The notes beneath the pieces were generated by a model, which saw only the letters and a list, made by a program, of their open reading frames with translations, did not search any database and had not been told where the DNA came from. Position numbers and translations under genes: made by a program. From assembly GCA_964535295.1 (NCBI GenBank), contig CAZHUW010000032.1, forward strand, positions 1 through 22,973: a stretch of DNA of 22,973 nt, given 5' to 3'. How positions within the stretch are numbered: the first letter of the stretch is position 1; every line of letters begins with the position of its first letter. This document shows, piece after piece, positions 1-7,176 of the stretch. The stretch comes from SB21 sp964535295. GTDB taxonomy: Bacteria; CLD3; SB21.

Positions 1-129
1 CATCGTGGCCGGTAACCGATACCGGATATTCGGGAAAAAAGAATCATGCCGGCTCCCGAGTTCGCAAGAAAGAGAAGTTTTTTTGGATTGAATTCACGTA
101 ACCGATCAACTCAAGAAAAAGGTATCTGT

Positions 130-624
130 ATGCTGACAGAGATCCGTGAACTATACGCCTATAATGAATGGGCTAATAAAAGGATGTTTGAGGCGGTGCG
201 ACGTTTATCTCCGGATGAATTTGGACGCGAGATAGAAAGCAGTTTTCCGTCCGTTCGGGAGACCATGCAGCATATGATCTCAGCTGAATGGATATGGCTG
301 TCGCGTTGGAAAGGCGTTTCCCCGTCTAAATGGCCGGAAAATTGGGATACGTCGTCGTTCGCCTCCCTGCAATCCATTTGGAACGATTTAAATCGGGATC
401 TAATAGATTTTGTCCGGAGTTTGGCTGAAAGCGATCTCAACAAAGAAATAGCTTATCAAAACATCAAAGGCGATCCATTTTCGAACCTGTTATGGCAAAT
501 GATGAGACATGTCGTGAATCATTCCAGCTATCACCGCGGACAGATCACGACCTTATTGCGTCAACTAGGTAAAGAATCCGTTTCCACGGACATGATAGTT
601 TTCTTTAGGGAAAAGACCGCCTAA
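130..624 (+). CDS. DinB-family metal-binding four-helix protein
   Basis: A 164-aa protein of the DinB/YfiT-like superfamily, cytoplasmic four-helix bundles that bind a divalent metal through three histidines; some members are thiol (bacillithiol or mycothiol) S-transferases. What is visible: the N-terminal helix with NEWANKRMFEAV, H48 in the MQHMISAEWIW helix, and the C-terminal HVVNHSSYHRGQ segment with H131 and H135, which together match the family's metal triad. An in-frame ATG exists at 46, but the extra 28 residues are basic and unlike the family, and the ATG at 130 has an A-rich, AAAAAGG-containing leader and starts the conserved first helix, so 130 is preferred. The substrate cannot be told. 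The next gene begins 39 bp downstream on the same strand, so co-transcription is possible. The family call is strong; the function is open. Confidence 0.88.
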   Translation: MLTEIRELYAYNEWANKRMFEAVRRLSPDEFGREIESSFPSVRETMQHMISAEWIWLSRWKGVSPSKWPENWDTSSFASLQSIWNDLNRDLIDFVRSLAESDLNKEIAYQNIKGDPFSNLLWQMMRHVVNHSSYHRGQITTLLRQLGKESVSTDMIVFFREKTA

Positions 625-663
625 AAATAAATTCGATCATCGTTAAATCAAAGAACTTCGATT

Positions 664-2313
664 ATGAGTAAAACCGACAAACCGCCTTCAACAAAGAAAC
701 ATCCCAAATCGGAAGTGCTGGAGCGCCTGAGCCGTATTGAGATCCTTCGGGCACTCCCGCCCGAGGAGATATTGTCGCTCATTCCCCATGTTGAGCAAGA
801 GAAGGTTCAGGCAGGAACGGTCATCATTCGTCAGGGCGATGAAGGCGATGCGCTGTATTTCATTGAACACGGCTTGGCGCGCGTCCAACGCACCGAGGTG
901 ATCGATCTTTGGCACGTAGGCGCCGGCAGCGTAGTCGGAGAGATCGCGCTACTGACAGGCGACAAGCGCACAGCCACCGTGACGGCAGAAACGGATATGG
1001 TGATCTGGAAAATCAACAAAGCTTCATTTGATGTGGCCGTTGCGGAATCGCCTCAGCTGAAAAGAGCGCTGGAAGAACTCATGGTTCAGCGGCTCAAGGG
1101 CATCCGCGTCACATTACCGAAAAAGAAAGTGTGGCTTTCAACGGCGATGCGTGCACTGGAAGCGCAATACCGCGGCATTACGATGTGGCAGCGGTTTATG
1201 GGCGCAGGTATGGCCATGTGGGCGATGGTCTTTTACAATAACCTGTTCAATGTCGTTTCGGTGGCCCAATATGAGATAGAATTTGCCGTCTTTCAGTTGA
1301 TCGCCGGCATGTTAATATTACAAGGATCCTGCGAGGGTTTTATCATCGGCGTCGAGAGGATCGGCGCACGGTTCAAATGGGACGGTTTTATATCCGGAAC
1401 GGTCGGTTCACTTCTCAGCACGCTGCCGGAATTCGTCGTCATCGCCTTTCTGGTTCAAATCGATCCGCTGGCCGCCTACGTTACTACGATCGTGACCATT
1501 TTTAATAATGCTCTGGCCTACTCGATCTACTCTTTTTTCCTTCCCAAGGATCATGAAGGCTGTTATACCATGCCTAAATCCCTCACACGCGCAGGGGGCG
1601 AATTACTCATCGCAGGCAGCGCGATCACACTGATCATCGGCCTGGTCATGATGGTGATGCGCGTGGAAATGTCACGCACCAAATTTGAAGGCATTGACTT
1701 GATACTGATCGGCCTCATTCTGATCGTCATCTACGTGTATTACATTGTGATGCTGGTGCGTTATTACGGCGAAGGCAAGGACGATGCGGAATCGGTTCCC
1801 CCGGATCCTGAAAATTTGGGCCACGACACCAGTTGGAAAGGGATCGGACTTATGTTCCTGCTCGGCGTTGTCGGCGCGTATTGCGGCGGCGACAGCATCG
1901 GAGGTTTTGCGGAAACGGCGCTGAACAGCATCGGCCTGCCGACGATCCCGACGGCGGCGCTGCTGGCGTTCTTTGCCGGCATCAGCGAATACATCATCGT
2001 TTACAAATCGCATCAGAGAGGCGAACTCGGCATCGCTTTGAGCAACGTTTTCGGCGGATTAACGCAGGTCATGTTCCTGCTGCTGCCTTTCGCCCTGCTT
2101 GTTATTGGTATTACCGGCTTGGCTACGGGCGACGTTGCCTACTCGATACCGATCAATATTTCGACGTGCCTTCTGATGCTGCTTTTGTTCCCATTATTTC
2201 ACACGCTGCATCAGTATCTGGAACAGGAAAAATCCGTCAATAATCTGGATGCCGCGTCTATGACAGGAATCTATATTCTTTTGCTATATTTTTTGTTCAT
2301 GTATACGAATTAG
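664..2313 (+). CDS. Cyclic nucleotide-binding domain fused to a CaCA-type cation exchanger
   Basis: A 549-aa protein in two parts. Residues about 20-150 are a cyclic nucleotide-binding domain: the phosphate-binding cassette reads GEIALLTGDKRTATV at 92-106, with E93 and R102 where CRP/PKA-type domains hold the ribose and phosphate. Residues about 180-549 form roughly ten hydrophobic segments with two weak alpha-repeats of the Ca2+/cation antiporter (CaCA) superfamily. The first is GSLLSTLPEFVV (248-259, P255-E256) followed by N281-N282. The second is FFAGISEYIIVYK (436-448, E442), then GELGIALSNVFGG (453-465, N461). In CaCA proteins these repeats carry the ion-binding carboxylates. Inference: an inner-membrane Na+/Ca2+ or H+/Ca2+ exchanger gated by cAMP, cGMP or a related nucleotide through its cytoplasmic N-terminus. 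Proline before the second acidic residue is missing, so the transported ion is uncertain. Confidence 0.82.
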   Translation: MSKTDKPPSTKKHPKSEVLERLSRIEILRALPPEEILSLIPHVEQEKVQAGTVIIRQGDEGDALYFIEHGLARVQRTEVIDLWHVGAGSVVGEIALLTGDKRTATVTAETDMVIWKINKASFDVAVAESPQLKRALEELMVQRLKGIRVTLPKKKVWLSTAMRALEAQYRGITMWQRFMGAGMAMWAMVFYNNLFNVVSVAQYEIEFAVFQLIAGMLILQGSCEGFIIGVERIGARFKWDGFISGTVGSLLSTLPEFVVIAFLVQIDPLAAYVTTIVTIFNNALAYSIYSFFLPKDHEGCYTMPKSLTRAGGELLIAGSAITLIIGLVMMVMRVEMSRTKFEGIDLILIGLILIVIYVYYIVMLVRYYGEGKDDAESVPPDPENLGHDTSWKGIGLMFLLGVVGAYCGGDSIGGFAETALNSIGLPTIPTAALLAFFAGISEYIIVYKSHQRGELGIALSNVFGGLTQVMFLLLPFALLVIGITGLATGDVAYSIPINISTCLLMLLLFPLFHTLHQYLEQEKSVNNLDAASMTGIYILLLYFLFMYTN

Positions 2314-2414
2314 ATTTTTTATTTGCTTTCATTCCCTTACTTTGCTAACCTATTCCAGACTAACAGAAGGAGTGTCTATGCTTGCCGTCATTGTCCGTTC
2401 ACCATTAAACTGCT

Positions 2415-2559
2415 CAGTTACGGAGTAATGATCTGGTCCTGAGAAGGATGTAAATGTCTCAACTACGAAACGATGGGATGCTTTTGTAAAAAGGCCCATC
2501 GCAGCTTGTCATTTTCTTTCCGCATCAAATCCCTTTCCATTCCCGATCTTCCGTAACTG
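2415..2559. repeat. Nested inverted repeat in the 282-bp gap before rsgA
   Basis: Between 2314 and 2595 there is no convincing gene. It holds a perfect 10-bp inverted repeat, CAGTTACGGA at 2415-2424 and TCCGTAACTG at 2550-2559. Nearly centred inside is a second one, CGATGGG at 2471-2477 and CCCATCG at 2495-2501, enclosing CTTTT/AAAAG (2481-2485, 2489-2493) around a 3-nt loop. The distances between outer and inner arms are almost equal, 46 and 48 nt. It could be a structured leader RNA of rsgA or a decayed palindromic element. No T-run follows, so it is not a simple terminator. Confidence 0.45.
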
Positions 2560-2582
2560 ATAAACACTATTCTAAATTAAAC

Positions 2583-2588
2583 GGAGGA
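2583..2588 (+). promoter_or_regulatory. Ribosome binding site deciding the TTG start of rsgA
   Basis: GGAGGA lies 7 nt before the TTG at 2596. No ATG or GTG in the rsgA frame has a comparable Shine-Dalgarno sequence near the conserved N-terminus, so this site fixes a TTG start. Confidence 0.75.
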
Positions 2589-2595
2589 TATTCCT

Positions 2596-3660
2596 TTGAA
2601 TTTAACATCGATAGGATGGAACTCATTTTTTGAGAATCATTTTGAAACGTACCGTTCTCAAAACTTCACCGCCGGACGTATCGCGGTCGAACATAAGGAA
2701 CGGTATGAAATATATACCGAACACGGCGAACTGTCGGGTGAAATTACCGGCAAATTCAGGTTTGAAGCGGAGCGGCGCGAAGATTTTCCCGCCGTCGGCG
2801 ACTGGGTCGCGATGCATGTCATTCCGGAAGATCGGTTTGCGTTGATCCATGCCGTGTTGCCGCGTAAAACCAAGTTCTCCAGAAAAGTTGCCGGTACTAC
2901 CACGGAAGAACAGATCATCGCCGCCAATATCGACACGGTATTTATCGTGTCCGGCCTGGACGAGGATTTTAATTTACGAAGGATCGAACGTTATCTCTTG
3001 CTGACGGAACAAAGCCGCGCCGAGGCGGTAGTTCTGCTTAACAAGGCCGATCTATGCTCCGATGCACAGGAAAAATATGAGGCGGTCCGAGCGGTAGCGC
3101 CCGCAACCCCTGTCCACATCTTATCCGCACTGCATCATCAGGGAATGGACTTGATCCGATCGCATATTGCAGCAGGGAAAACCGCATCGCTACTGGGTTC
3201 ATCCGGCGTTGGCAAGTCCACGATCATCAATGCGTTGATCGGTGATGCGGTGCAGAACGTTCAGGAGGTTCGCGAAGAATCCGGCAAAGGGAAACACACG
3301 ACCACCCGGAGAGAATTGTTCATTCTCCCCGGCGGCGGGCTCCTGATCGATACGCCCGGAATGCGGGAACTCCAGCTCTGGAGCGGTTCGGATAGTCTTG
3401 GTAATACGTTTGAAGATATCGAATCGCTGGCCCGGCAATGCCGTTTCCGCGATTGCAAACATGAGTCGGAACCCGGCTGCGCCGTTCGCGCTGCGCTGGA
3501 CGACGGAAGCCTTGATCCCGGCCGGTTCAGAAACTATATCAAAATGCAAAAAGAGATCCGATATCTTGCGCTTCGCCAGGACGCCAATGCTGCGCGTGCG
3601 GAAAAACTCCGGTGGAAAAAGATCGCGATGCAACAAAAGCGTAATTATAAGAATAAATAA
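2596..3660 (+). CDS. rsgA: Ribosome small subunit biogenesis GTPase RsgA
   Basis: A 354-aa protein, the usual length for RsgA (YjeQ/EngC), a circularly permuted GTPase that helps the late maturation of the 30S subunit and is stimulated by it. Domain order visible: N-terminal OB-fold (about 25-105), then the GTPase motifs in permuted order, G4 NKAD at 149-152, G1 GSSGVGKS at 201-208, the switch threonines near 235-237 and G3 DTPG at 252-255. A C-terminal zinc knuckle follows with C282, C287, H289 and C295 in the expected CX4CXHX5C spacing. The very C-terminus is basic, fitting rRNA contact. Translation starts at TTG with GGAGGA 7 nt upstream. A strong intrinsic terminator follows 11 bp after the stop, so transcription ends here. 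Confidence 0.96.
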   Translation: MNLTSIGWNSFFENHFETYRSQNFTAGRIAVEHKERYEIYTEHGELSGEITGKFRFEAERREDFPAVGDWVAMHVIPEDRFALIHAVLPRKTKFSRKVAGTTTEEQIIAANIDTVFIVSGLDEDFNLRRIERYLLLTEQSRAEAVVLLNKADLCSDAQEKYEAVRAVAPATPVHILSALHHQGMDLIRSHIAAGKTASLLGSSGVGKSTIINALIGDAVQNVQEVREESGKGKHTTTRRELFILPGGGLLIDTPGMRELQLWSGSDSLGNTFEDIESLARQCRFRDCKHESEPGCAVRAALDDGSLDPGRFRNYIKMQKEIRYLALRQDANAARAEKLRWKKIAMQQKRNYKNK

Positions 3661-3670
3661 TGAGTTCAAA

Positions 3671-3700
3671 GGGCGGAATGCGGGTCCGCCCTTTTTTTTT
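3671..3700 (+). terminator. Intrinsic terminator after rsgA
   Basis: Perfect 7-bp stem GGGCGGA (3671-3677) / TCCGCCC (3685-3691), a 7-nt loop, then nine T. It ends the rsgA transcript and separates it from the peptidase-like gene at 3800. Confidence 0.93.
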
Positions 3701-3799
3701 GTTTGATAACGTTACTTTTTTGGTTTAGCTTTAACTACCAATCAGACCGAATCATACAGAATTCCACCGCAAGAAATTTTTAATTTACGGAGGTCATTT

Positions 3800-5506
3800 A
3801 TGATAGCCCCTTTGCCCCGTCTATGGACATTTGTCCTGATACTTTTTCTCGTTGCGGATTCGGCCGCGTCTTCCCAATCGGCGATCTCCAACCCGGACCT
3901 TCAGAATTTTTCCAAAGAATTCTTCGCCTGGCGCGCGCGGACACAGCCCTGTTCCGGCGACGATATCATGCGGGTGGAAAGGCCGGACGGATGGTTTCCG
4001 GATTTTTCCGCTATGGCTTTGAAAGCCCAGAAGGAAGACTATGTAAAATTCAACAAACGGTTACAGTCGCTTAAGACCGGTTTGAGAACACGAAGCGACA
4101 GCGTGGATTATCTTCTCCTCCGTTCCGCAGTAGAACGGGTTCACTGGCAATTGGATATTCTGCAAGAACCCTATTTGAACCCCGACTTCTATTGCCACCA
4201 GACACTGGGGGCGTTGTACGAACTGCTTCTTATCTCGTCCCCGATGACGGAAACACGGATCAAAAATATCATTATCCGCATCAATTCATTTCCGGCAACC
4301 ATCGGCCACGCCAAAGTCAATTTGACGCAGCCCATTCTTCCTTTTGCAGAGATCGCGCTGGATAATTTGAAAGATATCCGAAAGAAGATGAATGAGTCGG
4401 TCGGGGCGCTTAAGAAATCATGCGACATGCGTTTTCATTCCGAGCTGGATCAAAACAATATCGCAGCCATTAACGCGCTCGAAGACTACGCTTCATGGCT
4501 TGAATCAAAGAAAAACGGCATGACAAAAAATTTCAGTGTAGGCCGTGAGGCCTATTTATATTTCCTGAAGAATATCGCCCTAATCCCCCATACACCGGAG
4601 GAACTGCTTTTGCAAGGACGCCTGGAATGGGAAAGATCGGTCTCGTTTGAAGGATTTGAGATACAGAAAAATTCCGGCATACCGGCCGATCCGATTTTTA
4701 AAACTATCGAAGATCAGATCGAACAAGAAAGGCTTGATGAAGAATCGATACGAAAATTCCTGGAGGAGAAAAATATCATGAGTGTCCCTTCATGGGTCAA
4801 GCCTTATTGGAATGCGCCTATCCCCGATTATCTGAAGCCATTCACCTATATGGGCGTGCCAAATGATATGACTTCCGTATCACGGCTTAATGAACCCGGG
4901 TATCACTACATTCCCGATCCTTCTCCCGATCTTCCTTTTTTCTATTTTGCAACTGCCAAAGATCCCCGCCCGATCATCGTACACGAAGGCGTTCCGGGTC
5001 ATTATTTTCAGATGGTACGTTCCTGGAAGAACCCGAACCCGCTGCGGCAGAATTATTTTGATTCCGACGCCAATGAAGGCATCGGTTTTTATGTCGAAGA
5101 AATGCTGCTTCAATTCGGTTTGTTTGACAACAAACCGCATACCCGAGAAACCATTTACCGATTCATGCGGCTGCGCGCCCTGCGTGTGGAAGTTGATATC
5201 CAATTGGCGCTGGGTAATTTTTCCGTTAAACAGGCGGGCGACTATTTGGCACGAACCGTTCCCATGGACCGTGGAACCGCAGAAGCCGAAGCCGGTTTTT
5301 TTGCCTACAATCCCGGACAGGCGATCACTTATCAGATCGGTAAACTGCAGATCCACCAATTCCTCTCGGACGCTCGCCTGCAGTTAAAAGAAAAATTCGA
5401 CCTCCGGGCATTCCATGACTATCTGATGGTCAACGGCAATGTGCCGATCGCACTGCAGCGCTGGGAATATCTCGGACTGGACGATCAGATCAAAAAACTG
5501 TGGTGA
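3800..5506 (+). CDS. Secreted DUF885-family metallopeptidase-like protein
   Basis: A 568-aa protein of the DUF885 family, alpha-helical zinc-peptidase-like proteins related to the M3/M2 fold group. A signal peptide is visible at residues 1-24 (hydrophobic WTFVLILFLVADSAAS), so the mature protein is exported, likely to the periplasm or as an outer-surface protein. The diagnostic HEGVPGH motif (the HExxxH-like zinc site of this family) is at 395-401, followed by the conserved acidic NEGIGFYVEE stretch at 425-434, which probably gives the third ligand. The start is supported by ACGGAGG ahead of the ATG. It stands alone after the rsgA terminator, and the rhodanese gene follows 54 bp later. Substrate unknown; peptidase activity is inferred from the family. 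Confidence 0.9.
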   Translation: MIAPLPRLWTFVLILFLVADSAASSQSAISNPDLQNFSKEFFAWRARTQPCSGDDIMRVERPDGWFPDFSAMALKAQKEDYVKFNKRLQSLKTGLRTRSDSVDYLLLRSAVERVHWQLDILQEPYLNPDFYCHQTLGALYELLLISSPMTETRIKNIIIRINSFPATIGHAKVNLTQPILPFAEIALDNLKDIRKKMNESVGALKKSCDMRFHSELDQNNIAAINALEDYASWLESKKNGMTKNFSVGREAYLYFLKNIALIPHTPEELLLQGRLEWERSVSFEGFEIQKNSGIPADPIFKTIEDQIEQERLDEESIRKFLEEKNIMSVPSWVKPYWNAPIPDYLKPFTYMGVPNDMTSVSRLNEPGYHYIPDPSPDLPFFYFATAKDPRPIIVHEGVPGHYFQMVRSWKNPNPLRQNYFDSDANEGIGFYVEEMLLQFGLFDNKPHTRETIYRFMRLRALRVEVDIQLALGNFSVKQAGDYLARTVPMDRGTAEAEAGFFAYNPGQAITYQIGKLQIHQFLSDARLQLKEKFDLRAFHDYLMVNGNVPIALQRWEYLGLDDQIKKLW

Positions 5507-5513
5507 AGAGTTG

Positions 5514-5549
5514 AACACGGATGAAACGGATTTGACGAATAAACACGGA
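5514..5549 (+). repeat. Short direct repeat AACACGGA supplying a ribosome binding site
   Basis: The 54-bp gap between the peptidase-like gene and the rhodanese gene is a low-complexity string with AACACGGA at 5514-5521 and again at 5542-5549, and a related AAACGGA between them. The second copy gives the ACGGAG that lies before the rhodanese ATG at 5561. Confidence 0.5.
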
Positions 5550-5560
5550 GAATTTTAGTC

Positions 5561-5932
5561 ATGAAACACCACTCCCCGGCATTCCTAAAACTTATCGAAG
5601 AAACCAAGAAAAATATCAAAGAGACTTCAACTCTAACGGCTTTGGAAGCATTTGAAGCCGGCGCTGCGCTGATCGACATTCGCGAAGAAAGCGAATTTGC
5701 CGCCGGCCATGTCAAAGGCGCGGAACATCTGGGAAAGGGCATTATCGAACGCGACATCGAGAAAAAATATCCCAATATGGAACAGCCGCTGTATCTGTAT
5801 TGCGGTGGCGGATTCCGGTCCGTTTTGGCTGCGGATAACCTGCAGAAAATGGGTTACAAAAATGTGTACTCCGTTGCCGGCGGATGGGGCGCATTCAAAG
5901 AAATGAACGTCGAGATTGAAAAGGGAAAATGA
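5561..5932 (+). CDS. Single-domain rhodanese-like protein
   Basis: A 123-aa single rhodanese domain. Visible family features: ALIDIREESEFAAGHVKGA (about 36-54), with the CH2A-like region, and the active-site loop CGGGFRS at 81-87, with C81 as the persulfide-forming cysteine, then NVYSVAGGWGAF near the C-terminus. There is no signal peptide, so it is cytoplasmic. The family moves sulfane sulfur to cyanide, thioredoxin or other acceptors; the acceptor here is unknown. The N-terminal 20 residues (Lys/Glu-rich) are a short helical extension. It lies between the DUF885 gene and a DoxX-like membrane protein, both on the same strand; DoxX proteins have been linked to sulfur redox chemistry, so a functional tie is possible but unproven. 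Confidence 0.93.
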   Translation: MKHHSPAFLKLIEETKKNIKETSTLTALEAFEAGAALIDIREESEFAAGHVKGAEHLGKGIIERDIEKKYPNMEQPLYLYCGGGFRSVLAADNLQKMGYKNVYSVAGGWGAFKEMNVEIEKGK

Positions 5933-6086
5933 GTTTTCATAGTCAAAGAAGATCCGCTCAAGGATATTTCCGCGCTTGAAATGTCAGTTTCGTCATGAAA
6001 GACAGAAAGGTCTAAAACAATGACCGGTTTAGCCTGTCAATCTATCAATAATTCATTAACCTTCCTTTAACCAAACGGAGGAGCGT

Positions 6087-6530
6087 ATGAAAAACATGAA
6101 AGAGATCGTGAACTGGATCGACCAACGTCGCGATTGGTGTTTTGACCTGATGCGAATCTACCTGGGAATTGGGTTACTGGTTAAAGGAATTTATTTTTTG
6201 TGGCAACCGGACTATGTCGCCTCATTGGTAATGGTCGCAGGCAATTACAGCGCCTGGAATACGTTGGTCGTCCATTATGTAGCCATGGCGCATGTCGCCG
6301 GAGGCCTTTTGATGGCGATCGGAATGATCTCGCGGGTTGGCGCAGCGATCCAACTGCCGGTCCTTTTCGGCGCCGTTTTTTTGATACATTTGAAAGAGGG
6401 ACTTTTTGCCAAAGATCAATCGCTGGAATTCTCCGCTTTGGTTTTATTTCTGTTAGCCCTCGTAACCGTTTATGGTTCCGGTAAACTGTCAATCGATCAC
6501 TATTTGGAGAATCAGAACAAAAAGGCGTGA
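6087..6530 (+). CDS. DoxX-like integral membrane protein
   Basis: A 147-aa protein with four predicted transmembrane segments, at about residues 20-40, 57-80, 84-104 and 112-131, matching the DoxX/YphA-like family in length and topology. Typical features are RIYLGIGLLVKGIYF in the first segment and HVAGGLLMAIGMISRVGA between the second and third. The start has an excellent CGGAGGAG site. DoxX members occur in thiosulfate:quinone oxidoreductase and in oxidoreductase complexes linked to oxidative stress; the specific reaction here is not visible. The 154-bp gap upstream (5933-6086) shows no gene or clear hairpin. The next gene is 130 bp downstream. Confidence 0.82.
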   Translation: MKNMKEIVNWIDQRRDWCFDLMRIYLGIGLLVKGIYFLWQPDYVASLVMVAGNYSAWNTLVVHYVAMAHVAGGLLMAIGMISRVGAAIQLPVLFGAVFLIHLKEGLFAKDQSLEFSALVLFLLALVTVYGSGKLSIDHYLENQNKKA

Positions 6531-6660
6531 GGATTTGTTCGGATCATTTGTACCGTCGCAGTTTTGTCATGTTGTATATATAAGTACTAATTGGTATCTT
6601 TAGGCTGTCATCGTATTTGATTAGATTGCGACGAATACAACCATATCCATTGGAGTTGTC

Positions 6661-7095
6661 ATGAAAGATCAAAATTATTCAAATCACCGCAGGCTTGTTC
6701 CTTTGTTCCACATTTTTACATTTCTGCTTTTGCTGGTTTTAGGCGCCGGTTCCATCGTCCATTTCAAACACACGCTCTCCTATGGACACGGACGTCTGGA
6801 TGCCGCCATGATGGTTATTGCATTCCTTGTTCTCTCATCGGTTTATTTTTATGCGAGACTGTTCGCCCTCCGTGCCCAGGACAGAGCTATCCGGGCCGAA
6901 GAAAATCTCCGTCACTTTGTTTTGACGGAAAAACTACTCGACCCGCGCCTCCATATATCGCAGGTCATCGCTTTGCGTTTCGCCAAGGATGAGGAATTTA
7001 TCGAACTTGCAAAAAGAGCGGCCGACGAGAATATGAGCCAGGACGATATCAAAAAAGCAATCAAAAACTGGCGCGCGGATCATCATCGGGTTTGA
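6661..7095 (+). CDS. DUF6526-family membrane protein
   Basis: A 144-aa protein with two transmembrane helices, at about residues 13-33 and 49-68, followed by a soluble C-terminal half rich in charged helices (RLFALRAQDRAIRAEENLR...). The N-terminus KDQNYSNHRRLVPLFH and the RxxALRxQDRAIRAEE segment after the second helix are what I know of the DUF6526 family, mostly found in Bacteroidota and relatives. The ATG at 6661 has TTGGAG shortly before it. Function unknown. Neighbours do not explain it; it stands between a DoxX-like gene and a secreted deacetylase, with 130 bp and 81 bp gaps. Confidence 0.75.
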   Translation: MKDQNYSNHRRLVPLFHIFTFLLLLVLGAGSIVHFKHTLSYGHGRLDAAMMVIAFLVLSSVYFYARLFALRAQDRAIRAEENLRHFVLTEKLLDPRLHISQVIALRFAKDEEFIELAKRAADENMSQDDIKKAIKNWRADHHRV

Positions 7096-7176
7096 TTTTT
7101 TTGTCCGGAATATGTAACATCACAAGGCTTGAATCGTAAATAAACCCAACCACTTTTCAATCATTTAAAGAAGCAC

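Noticed and set aside
46..129. Upstream ATG extending the DinB-like protein by 28 residues
   Set aside because: The extension is basic and unlike the family, with no ribosome binding site; the family's first helix starts at 130.
2383..2553. Cysteine-rich reading frame (CRHC, CKC, CFC) with one internal TGA, upstream of rsgA
   Set aside because: No start codon in frame, an internal stop, and the same bases are explained by the nested inverted repeat. I could not support a selenocysteine or pseudogene call.
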